A stretch of DNA of 64,000 nt, taken from NCBI GenBank assembly GCA_016858145.1, contig JAEHOE010000037.1, forward strand, positions 558,001-622,000, in the 5' to 3' direction. The stretch comes from Edaphochlamys debaryana. Its lineage: Eukaryota > Chlorophyta > Chlorophyceae > Chlamydomonadales. The position numbers were made by a program, and so were the translations under genes. This document shows positions 55,785-64,000 of the stretch, one piece after another. The notes beneath the pieces were generated by a model. The model saw only the letters and a list, made by a program, of their open reading frames with translations, was not told where the DNA came from and made no database searches. Every line of letters begins with the position of its first letter. Position 1 is the stretch's first letter.

Positions 55785-57158
55785 ATGCTTGTAGCAGGCG
55801 TATTGTATCCACCTACTCATGCTCAGCTTCGGAGTCCAGTATCGGCGCGCCTCGGGCCGGCCCTGACCCCGCCGCCGCGAAGGGCATCGTGTGCCGCCCC
55901 GACGTGGCGCGCGTCCGCAGCGGCAGCAGCAGCTGGCGGTACCAATGGAGCCCCTGACCCAAGCCAAAAGCGTGCGGAGATAGCAGCAAACGTGGACCGT
56001 GCAGCGCGCATGCTCGGCGAGATTGTGGATGAGGTCACTCGAGAGCTGTTCCTGTCGGAGGCGGTGGCGTATCTCCAAGAGGACGCTGCCGACACCTCCG
56101 AGCAGCTGGCGGTGCGCGAGGCCGTCTCGCGGCGCCTGGACTTTCTGGACGCCAACTTCCTGACGGCGCTGTCGGGCTTCATCCGCGCCACGGAGGCCCG
56201 CGGCGACGCCGCGCTCGCCAAGCTGCTCACGACCATCCGCACCGAGGTGCTATCCCAGGTGTCAGGGCGCATGCCGCTCGCCGCGCAGGTCCTGGACCGC
56301 GTGGTCCGCGAGATGGATCGGGATGTCCGCCTGCGCATCCTCCGCGAGGCCGTCTCGGAACACGCGCGCAAGCTGCCCGACGGCGTCCCGGGCGCCGACC
56401 TGGACACCCTCTCCGCAACCGCCTCCAAGTTCATCGACGAGATGGAGGACCAGCGCGAGGTGCCCGACCGGCGCCTGCTGGCGCGGCTCTGCCTGGTCCG
56501 CGAGGAACTCCGCCTCCTCCGCGAGGAGCTCCGCTTCACGGGCGGCGCCGCGGCCGACGGCCTGCCGCCCGAGCCCGTGCGCTCCAACGTGCCCCAGCGC
56601 TGCGCGGCCTTCCTCAAGGAGCTGGTCGCGGTCGGCGACCCGCTGCGTCGCGTCGCGCTCCTCTCGCGCACGCTCGAGCAGGACTGGGACGGCGCGGCGC
56701 CCCGGCAGAAGCCGCAGACGTCCTTCCAGGCCGACCAACCCGACTGGGTGCGGCCCGGGCGCTTCCTGGCCACGCTGCAGAGCATGGTGGTGGCGGTGGA
56801 GACCGAGGCGGCGGCGGACAAGGCCGTGGCAATGGCGGCCAGCGCGAGCGGGAAGGGCGGCGGCGCGGCGGCGGACGCGGCGCCACCGGGCGCCAAGCAG
56901 GCCCCTGTGCTTCAGCGCCTGGAGGCCATCCGCGCGGAGGCGCTGTCGGTGCTGGACCGAATGCAGGCGGGCAGCGGGCTGGGGGCGGGGTACGTGGATG
57001 GAGCCGGGGCGCCGGCGGCCGCAGGGGTGGAGGCGTCAGGGGCGGAGGCGTCAGGGGCAGGAGAGCCGCTGGAGGTGGAGGTGCTGCCGGGGGAAGCGGA
57101 TGGCGGCAGTGGGAACGGGGAGGGCGCGCAGGGAGGGAAGCCGCCCGCGTCGGCTTGA
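55785..57158 (+). CDS. Intronless plastid-type helical protein of unknown function
   Basis: A single uninterrupted frame of 457 codons. The first ~45 residues (ending RRASCAAPTWRASAAAAAA) look like a chloroplast transit peptide. The mature part is rich in Ala, Arg, Glu and Leu and mostly helical: AARMLGEIVDEVTRELFLSE, RLDFLDANFLTALSGFI, KLLTTIRTEVLSQVSGRMPL, KFIDEMEDQREVPDRRLLAR, LVREELRLLREELRF. The tail is Gly/Ala/Glu-rich and disordered. I cannot name the family; the pattern suggests a photosynthetic-lineage stromal protein. A single-exon gene is unusual among these intron-dense neighbours, so a retrocopy origin is possible. A TGTAA follows at 57405-57409. Confidence 0.82.
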   Translation: MLVAGVLYPPTHAQLRSPVSARLGPALTPPPRRASCAAPTWRASAAAAAAGGTNGAPDPSQKRAEIAANVDRAARMLGEIVDEVTRELFLSEAVAYLQEDAADTSEQLAVREAVSRRLDFLDANFLTALSGFIRATEARGDAALAKLLTTIRTEVLSQVSGRMPLAAQVLDRVVREMDRDVRLRILREAVSEHARKLPDGVPGADLDTLSATASKFIDEMEDQREVPDRRLLARLCLVREELRLLREELRFTGGAAADGLPPEPVRSNVPQRCAAFLKELVAVGDPLRRVALLSRTLEQDWDGAAPRQKPQTSFQADQPDWVRPGRFLATLQSMVVAVETEAAADKAVAMAASASGKGGGAAADAAPPGAKQAPVLQRLEAIRAEALSVLDRMQAGSGLGAGYVDGAGAPAAAGVEASGAEASGAGEPLEVEVLPGEADGGSGNGEGAQGGKPPASA

Positions 57159-57404
57159 GGGCTGCGGGGTTGCCGGTCTGGCCCAGGTCCCGGTTGAGTG
57201 TAGGGGTGGGCGGCATGTGCGCCGTGCAGGAAGTGGGTTACGCAGAAGAACAAAAGAGGCTGAGCAGGCGCAAGTTGCTTTCGCCCGTGCGGACTAGTGC
57301 AAGAAGGCATGGGGTTATGCGGCAGGCAGGCAGGGCCTTCAATACCGGTAGCAGCTTGAGTGCTGCCACTACAAATGCGGTCCCTGTGGGATTGCTAGAC
57401 ATTA

Positions 57405-57409
57405 TGTAA
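57405..57409 (+). promoter_or_regulatory. Candidate TGTAA poly(A) signal for the 55785-57158 gene
   Basis: TGTAA in TTATGTAAGG, 247 nt after the stop. Confidence 0.5.
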
Positions 57410-57445
57410 GGCGTGTTACCAAGGGTGTGGCTTTGTCAAGATTCC

Positions 57446-57859
57446 TCAGGGGGCGGGCTGGGCCGGGCAGGCTTGCGGACCTCTTGAGGGAGTGCAGACC
57501 GGTTGGCCGTTGGAGCAAAAAGGAGCATACTGGAGAGACGGGTAACGGGGCGAGAACTTGGACTGGATAGGGTTTAGCAGCGAGAGGACAGGATCTGCAG
57601 CTTGGCATCCACAGCAGCCTACGTGCGCCGCCAGGCCGCCTGGCTTAGGGGGTTGCCGGATTTTGCATGCACGGCGTGGAGCACGGCGCAGTCCGGCAGT
57701 CCGGTCGCTCATTTCGGCAGCCAGTGTGCCCGCGCGCAAGCTAGCGATCACACACAGACCGAGCAACAGCGCAAGATAGAGGAGCAGCTCTGCCGAAGGC
57801 GAGGCAAGTCTTTGTGGTTTGACTCGCGCGGTTGAAGCAGCCCAAAGCCTTCGGACCAT
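57446..57859 (-). other. Small open frame with one membrane segment, low confidence
   Basis: This 137-codon ATG-started frame lies divergent to the dioxygenase gene, 92 bp from its start. It has a basic N-terminus (MVRRLWAASTARVKPQRL), a hydrophobic helix (ELLLYLALLLGLCVIASL) and a Cys/Pro-rich tail. No homologue is recognised. It may be a real small membrane protein, the first exon of one, or chance. Confidence 0.25.
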
Positions 57860-57950
57860 AGCGCACGGTCGCTACCAGTTATCAAGCCTGCATCTATGCG
57901 CTAGGCAGGGAGACACAACCGCTGCACGCCACACAGCTTGACAAGTATAC

Positions 57951-60900
57951 ATGCCGGGCGCGGCAGGGCTGCAAGCGCGAGCCCGGCAAGCTCGGGCCAA
58001 AGCTATCGCAAAAGCCAACAACACGCGACGCTGTGAATCGTTCGACGACGAGGGATGCTCCTACCTCGACCACCCTGACGATCCCCCCGGCTTCGAGGTC
58101 ATCGTGGAGAGGGCCCTCGGGGCGAGGGGCAGCACGGGCTACACCTGGAGATACGACGTGCCGAAGGCCCCTGTGCCCCAGGCTAGCCGCTCCAGCACGC
58201 AAAGTCCCACGGCGGCACCGGGATGCACGACGGGAAACGGGGCAAGGGATGGGGCAGACGCACCGCGCCGCCAGCCCCAGCCCCAGCCCCAGCCGCAACT
58301 ACCCCGCACGTGCTCCATCAGCGAGACCAACTGGAGGGGGATCACGGACGCGGACTGCACACGGCACCGCCAGCAAGGTAAAGAGCAGCCCAGGCCTACT
58401 AACACCCCGCAGCCGTCCACGTCAGCATGCTCCAGCGCCAGTACCACCAGCTCCTGCCCCCCCCGCCGGAGCCCCGAGCCGTCCTCCTGCGAGCCGGAGC
58501 CGGAGCGCCCCGCCGGCCCCCCCAGCCCGGACGCGGAGGCCGAGGCACGCACCGCGGGCCCCTCCCGGCGGCACCCTGACGAGGTGGTGGACCGCGGGCT
58601 GAGGGAGGCGCTGCTGGCGGCGTACGGGCTGCAGGGACAGGTGGGCCCTACAGGGGGTTGTCCACATGCATGGGAGGGAGGGAAGGAGGGGAGCAGCGAT
58701 GGAGCGTTCCAACAAGGCCCCTCAATCCCTCACGCGCACCATGCGCCAGCCGACGTGGGTGCTTACTGACACGCTGCTTGGTTCCCGCCTATCTGTCTCC
58801 TCCTCAACCATGCAGCTCGCCCCCGACGCCCCCGTCCTCCTGGTGGACCTGGCCGCGGTCAAGCGGTCGGCCCGCAACATCCGTAACGCCAACCACTGCC
58901 CCCCAGCCCTGGTGGACTACACGGGGCGTGAGTTCGTGGTCTTCGCCAGACTGCCGCCCAAGCCGGGGCAGGCGCCCGGGCCCGGGCCGGGCCCAGCCAG
59001 GGCCCCGGCCGGAGCCGCTGCCAGCGGCGCCGGCACCGGTACCGGCGCCTATGGGGGAGCCGCAGGCGCAGCATCAGCTGGGGGCGCTGGGATCATTCGT
59101 GTGGCACCGCTGGCCGTGTGCCGGCAGCTCAAGCCGGGGGAGGCGGGGGACCGGCGGGCGGCGGAGGGGGTGGTGGGGGCGTTCCGACACGCCACGCGGC
59201 TGGGCGCCTTCAAGACCCAGCGCCGCAGCGCCAACAAGACGGTGCCAGGCGCGACGCCGCTCAAGACCGCTGGGCTCACGTACGCCGTGTACACACGGAC
59301 CTCGGTGCCGGGCCTGTAAGTGTTGTTGTTGGGCCCACCTTACCCAGCTGCTGACACTTGGTTTGCACACCGTGGTTGGCAAGCTGGAGCCGTCCTCCAC
59401 TTGCGCCCCTGTTACGATACCGCTAGTTCAGATAAAGTCCTCCCTCTAGTTCACAAGGGCCCTCCCAATGCCCGGTGTCCCAGGTACGCCCACCAGCTGG
59501 GCCGACCCGACCGCGAGGACGCCATGGTGGGCGTGCTGCGCGCCGTGACGGGCGTGCTGGACGCACAGCACGCGCCGCACATGCGCATGCTGAGGGCGTA
59601 CGGCAGGGGCCACGAGTACCACGGCAAAGGTGCGCGGGCGGGAAGCGCAAGCCGGGTCCCGTCTCCCCCATGACGGCTGTCTGAGATGCGCCGACCGCCT
59701 AGCCAACCGTGGCCCGCTATCCGCCGCAGGCACGGGCCCCTTCTGCACGCTTTCGTACACCAGCAACTACCACAACCGCCTGCACGTGGACCAGGTGGGA
59801 CGAGCTGGTAGAGAGGCATTGTGCGCACCGCGTGAGCTGCACGGACAGGCGAGCAAGGGCCACGACAGAAACAGATTGATGCTACTGCGCTGGGCGCTGA
59901 GTAGGCCAAACACGAGCCTGGCTGGGCGCTGAACAGGTGCATCTGGCTTGCGGACAACCGCCTGGCCGGCCCTGATTCTGCCTCCGCCTCCGCCCAGGAC
60001 GACCCCCCCCTCTCCTTCATCACCTGGTGGCTGGAGGGCGCTGGGGCGCTGCGGGGAGGGGCCTTCAGGTGCGAATGGGGCTCCGAGTAGGAGGATGTGG
60101 GCGGCAGGTGCTCTCCCCGCCTGCCTTCTGCCCCTCCTCTTGCCTCTGTCCTTACTCCTCCCCCCCCCACACACAGGCTGGCCAACCTGCGCATCCGCTT
60201 CACGCCGCTGCAGGGCACCACGCTGCTGCTCAACACCAAGGTGCGCCGCCGTACGGCACAGCACAGCACAGCATGACACTGCACAGCACAGCAGAGCGGA
60301 GCGAAGCAATCTATGAGACTGCTGCAGACTTGGGCTTGGGCCGGATCTGGACCGGAGCAAGAAGCAGGCGACGGTATGGGGCCATCCGCTCACGCTCACC
60401 AAGGCACGGCCTGGCCTGCGCGCGCGCTGCCCTGCTCCTGCCCCTCCCGCCTCCATATCCCTGCCGCCACCCTCTTGCACCCCCCCATCCAGGAGCTCCT
60501 GCACGGCACGGAGGCCTGCGCGCCCGTGCCGGGGCGGAGCGGAGTGCGGCGCATCGGCGCAGCGCTGTGGGTTCGGGAGGCGGTGGTGCACGCGTGGCGG
60601 CAGTGGCGCGCCGGGGCCATGGCGAGGTACCGAGAGCGCGTGGGCGCCAGCGGAGTGCGGGACAGGGCCAAGGCCATCCGCAAGGCGTGCGAGTTTGCGG
60701 AGAAGGAGGTGAGGCGCGGTGTGGGTGCGGGCACGGAGATGAGGTGCTTTGGTGGAACTCCGGCCTGGGTGTTGGAAGAGGAGCATGACACCACCAGTCG
60801 TGGCAGCCTCCAAAGCGTGGGAAGGCTGGAGGGGCCGGGCAAGCCGCCAAGGCTTGCAGATTCAGAGACTTCCGGGGTCGTGTGATCCTGCACCGGCCAC

Positions 60901-61149
60901 CACACGACGGGACGTTACACGCCCCTACCTCGCCCGCCCCTTCCCTCCCGTCTCTCTTTCCCGCAGGTGGCAAAGCAGGGCACGGGTGCGGCGGCCGAGC
61001 GGGCGAGGGTGATGCGGGAGGGTGCCAGGCGGATGCCCGCCTTCTGTGGGGACCTGTTCGACGAGGGGGCGGTGCGGGCGGCCTGGGGGCTGTGGGACGT
61101 GCGCACTGTGCAGGCCAGCGCCCCCGCGCGGAAGCCCGTGGCGGTGTGA
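57951..61149 (+). CDS. Putative 2-oxoglutarate/Fe(II) dioxygenase, TET/JBP-like
   Basis: Eight exons: 57951-58640, 58816-59315, 59484-59629, 59730-59794, 59998-60068, 60177-60240, 60493-60708, 60967-61149; 644 aa, phases close. The first ~230 residues are Pro/Ser/Arg-rich and low in structure. The C-terminal half carries a double-stranded beta-helix pattern: FCTLSYTSNYHNRLHVDQDD (His464-x-Asp466), SFITWWLEGAGALRGGAFRL, RIRFTPLQGTTLLLNTKELL, HGTE (His516) and a following Arg cluster (Arg527-532) suited to bind 2-oxoglutarate. HxD...H...R is the general signature. The 'N-x-H-x-D, W, GG-F' layout is closest to TET/JBP nucleic-acid-base oxygenases, a family expanded in Chlamydomonas. The assignment to TET/JBP rather than another 2OG family is an inference. 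Confidence 0.62.
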
Positions 61150-63235
61150 GCTCCTCCCTGGACGCAGCGCGCGAAGTGGGGCGGAGGGCTCCAGGGCGGA
61201 ACCGCGGAGGCAGGCGAGGGGCGACCCCCAGGGTGGCCCCGTGGGCGGAAGCACGGGGCTGCCCGAGCCGGAATGGGCTCAGTACCGCGAGGAGCTGGAG
61301 CACGCTGGGCGCCGGAGGGATGAGGAGGAAAGAGCAAGGGCGCGCCTGCGTCTCAGGGGCTCGCCCGTGCCGGGGCTGGCCCTTGGAGTCTCCCTACCCG
61401 GCCGTGCCCTTGCGCACTCACTTGCCTTGCACTTTTGCTTCAGACCCTGTCGAGCGCGGGGCTGCCGGGCATGGTGCGCGAAGGGGCATATGCTTGCGGC
61501 GGGTGGGCCGCGTGATCACGCAAGCGGTTGGTGCGTGCGGGGAACAGTTTTGGGGAACCGAAGTACTGCAGCTCGATGGATGAGAGTGTTGCTGAGGGTG
61601 ATGAGGAGGATCCCTTCATCCTGTCGTCCCCTGTTACCGGGTTGACCATGACTTGTGACATTGAGTGCGAGGTTCTCGTAGGCTCTGACAGCAGGATTGA
61701 TGCTTGCAGGCCGCGTCCCCTGCCCTCAGATGCAGAGGAGGCAGGGGTCTGGCGGACGTACAGCGCATGAACTGGTGTGGAGGGCTGCTCGCATGAGCCA
61801 GCGCATGGACTGGTGTGTGCTCCTTAAGGAATTGGGCGCGGCCGGTCTCTGGGCCGGGGACCAAGCGACCGGCCAAGCGTGCCGACTGGATGGCCTGTGA
61901 CACGCGGGAGTGAGGGGCACGAGGCAGTGCCGGGATGTGGAGGGGAGGTTACGTCAGAGGGGGGCGCCCTGGACCTTGCGTGCCCGCGGAGAGCCTCGCA
62001 GCGCCTATGTGCTGAAGCGCTTGTGTGGTGTGCACTTGCGAACTGCGGGATGCTGGCACCTAGCAGGCGTGCGGGTCGTGGCCAGGCCTTGTGGCTGGTT
62101 CCTATTGTTAGCATCGCATCCGTCTCCTTGTATAGGTGGTGGCGGGTACGGTGCCCGGGACGCAAAGCCCAGCCCGGTCAGTTTACAAGTGTACAGCACC
62201 CGTGAGGGGGCGCGAAGTCAATCCAGTAGGTTGGATTGGTGCGAGATTGCAGAGCTAGGAAGAATATGATTACGCAACTGTCTTACCCTGCTAGCTGCTC
62301 GCGACGGAAGACGGTAAGGTGAAGAGGTAAGAGTCAGAGCCAGTGCAACCCTCAGTACGAACTGTGCAAACCCATAAAGAGGAAGGAAGAAAGCATGTAT
62401 AGGCAAGAGCGTCTTGATTTAGGATGACAAGCACGAAACTGCGCGTCTGCCAGCGGCTACCTAAGCTACCAATGCACATGACGATAAGCACCCCCGGATC
62501 AAAGCAACACGCCACACCCTATGCCTTCCATGCGCCATGCGGCGAAGGCAGTGGGGGACACACACGCCCACGCACACACACGCACGTGGCATGCTCGCAA
62601 TCCCCAGGAGACGTGGGCGCATTGCCGCACATGCCCCTCCCTCGGTTAAGCAAACGCACACTGCAATCCTGCGGGGCAAACCGGCGCTGCAGAGGCGACC
62701 GAAATGGAGCGCCCAGCCGGCTGCGCCCTCTCACAAACTACACAAACAGAATGAGGAGGAAAAGGATGTAACCTTTTGTGTCCCATATGACGCCCAACGC
62801 TCTAAGCGCGGGCTGACTACTCGGGGCCTAGCGCCCCCACCCTACGGGCCTCTGACGGGCCTGCTGCTGACCTCCTGCGGGCCTTCTGCGGGCCTCCTAC
62901 CACATGCCTGCTTGCTTCCGAATCACTGCGATAAGCACACAAGCCCATGCCCAAACACACCCGCACACCCGCGCACCGGACTGCCCGCGGCGCACACCAG
63001 CACACGCGTACGGCAGCTCAGCCGCGTCACGCTCTCTCAGCGGCCCCCTGCACAATCCAGCCTCAGCTACATACGGTACACACCTGCATAGCTCAATCGA
63101 CCGGCAGCTCCCAAGAGGGTCGGCCGCACCAGCCGCCCTCCGCTGCACGGCAGTGCGTTATTGCATCGGGCTCTGGGGCCCAGCCTCGGGACCATTCGGC
63201 CCGAGGCCGGGCCGCCCGGACGTTGCGTCGTGCGC
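61150..63235. other. Intergenic spacer
   Basis: 2.1 kb between the dioxygenase stop and the convergent pherophorin stop. It contains a short acidic open frame at about 61579-61770 (MDESVAEGDEEDPF) that I do not credit, and a TGTAA at 62767-62771. No RNA gene recognised. The base composition is less GC-rich around 62200-62480. Confidence 0.4.
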
Positions 63236-64000
63236 TTATTCGGGCACGACTGCGGCCATGAAGGTGGGGCAGCAAGCGCGGCTGCCGAAGACGGTGGCCC
63301 TGCGCGTGCGGGGTGAAGGGAGTGTGGTCGCTGTCAGCAACGCTCGGGCTTCCTGCTGTGCGGCTGGGGCGCCCCGGGCCACGGCCCCCGCACAGGCTGC
63401 GAACCCTCTGCGCCCCGCGCCCCCCACCCCATCCACGCTCCCATCCATGCCGAGACCCGCCCCCCTCTTCAGCCCCCGCCCCAGCACCTCAAGCCCCAGC
63501 CTCAAGCCGCTTCCCTACCAAGCCCGTGCGGCTTCTCCTCCCACCTCCCCGCTACCCCACACCGCCCTCCTCCCGAGAACCCACCAGCACGTGTCGGTCA
63601 CGCCGCCCTCGCAGAACTCGTCCAGGGGGATGCTCAGCTCCAGGCACACCTTGCCGCCGTCGGCCTGCTGCTTGCTCCAGTTGAGGTTGTTGGCGCGGAG
63701 CGTGTTGTCGTCCACGGCGCCCCAGCCGGGGGTCATGAAGCCCATCTTGGTGGCGCCGGCGGCCTGGCGAGACGAAGGGACGGAAGGAACAAAGGAATGA
63801 GGGGTACAGTGAGTGAGCCTGTGCCCTTGCGCAACACATATAATGCACATACGGTAGGCATACCGGTAGTTTCGCACCCATCTCTGCGAGTCAGAACGAC
63901 AAACGGCGGCGCCCAAGGGCAGACGGCCGTACCTACGGTAGCCTGCCCTACGGCCCCCTACCGGTGGTGGGCTCCTGTGCATCCTCCTAGCCCTCATCCA
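63236..64000 (-). CDS. Pherophorin (extracellular-matrix glycoprotein) C-terminus, partial
   Basis: Two terminal exons are visible: 63585-63763 and 63236-63299 (stop TAA 63236-63238); the gene continues beyond 64000 and bases 63764-64000 look intronic. The sequence runs GWGAVDDNTLRANNLNWSKQ, GGKVCLELSIPLDEFC, then across the splice DTCWATVFGSRACCPTF and ends AAVVPE. This is the end of the pherophorin domain: 'NTLK-x-LNW', 'VCL-x-L', 'CW' and the terminal 'CCP'. Pherophorins are hydroxyproline-rich matrix proteins specific to volvocine algae. The donor TGCTG|GTGGGT and the acceptor GCGCAG|GGCC join Cys-Trp exactly as in the family. Confidence 0.82.

Noticed and set aside
55823..56896. 357-codon minus-strand open frame
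   Set aside because: Lies wholly within the 55785-57158 gene and is Arg/Ser-rich; a shadow of a high-GC coding strand.
60311..61303. 330-codon minus frame over the dioxygenase 3' end
   Set aside because: Antisense shadow; Arg/Pro/Ala-rich with no motif.

Overview
This is nuclear DNA of a volvocine green alga (Chlamydomonas/Gonium/Volvox relatives). The signs are GC-rich sequence, small exons split by many short GT-AG and GC-AG introns, TGTAA poly(A)-type signals downstream of several genes, a cilia/flagella-associated coiled-coil gene, organelle-targeted proteins with Arg/Ser/Ala-rich leaders, and a pherophorin gene end at the right edge. Pherophorins are extracellular-matrix proteins of volvocine algae. 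I cannot name the species.

Layout. 1-7799 (+): 3' part of a GT47/exostosin-like gene with EGF-like segments. 7800-10765: spacer with retroelement debris (a Penelope-like RT tail, a proline-rich PHD-like Cys/His segment, and a further open frame). 10766-18143 (-): NUP93/Nic96 nucleoporin, 20 exons. 18656-19915 (+): TXNDC9/phosducin-like protein. 21191-22783 (-): conserved small charged protein. 23227-24764 (+): TruB-like pseudouridine synthase, probably organellar. 25968-29932 (+): TKL-type kinase with a very large activation-segment insertion. 31816-38559 (+): complete second EGF/exostosin gene. 39079-40648: intron-containing tRNA-Ala and a truncated copy inside a 1.55-kb inverted repeat. 40973-43917 (-): TatD-family hydrolase. 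44639-48171 (+): CFAP263/CCDC113. 49274-52050 (-): SURF1. 53460-55622 (-): J-domain protein (model partly uncertain). 55785-57158 (+): intronless plastid-type protein. 57951-61149 (+): candidate TET/JBP-like 2OG-Fe(II) dioxygenase. 63236-64000 (-): pherophorin 3' end.

Most models were built exon by exon from splice sites. Phases close across all joins in the two exostosin genes, NUP93, TXNDC9, the kinase, TatD, CFAP263, SURF1 and the dioxygenase, which is the main support for the coordinates. Functionally these are unlinked housekeeping genes (nuclear pore, ciliary axoneme, respiratory-chain assembly, RNA modification, cell-surface glycosylation and matrix). There is no operon-like organisation. 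Several pairs are head-to-head with spacers of about 0.2-0.7 kb.

The most unusual signals are tandem repeats that copy 5' splice sites in TatD and NUP93, the high share of GC-AG introns, the tRNA-anchored inverted duplication, the kinase insertion and the putative TET/JBP dioxygenase.
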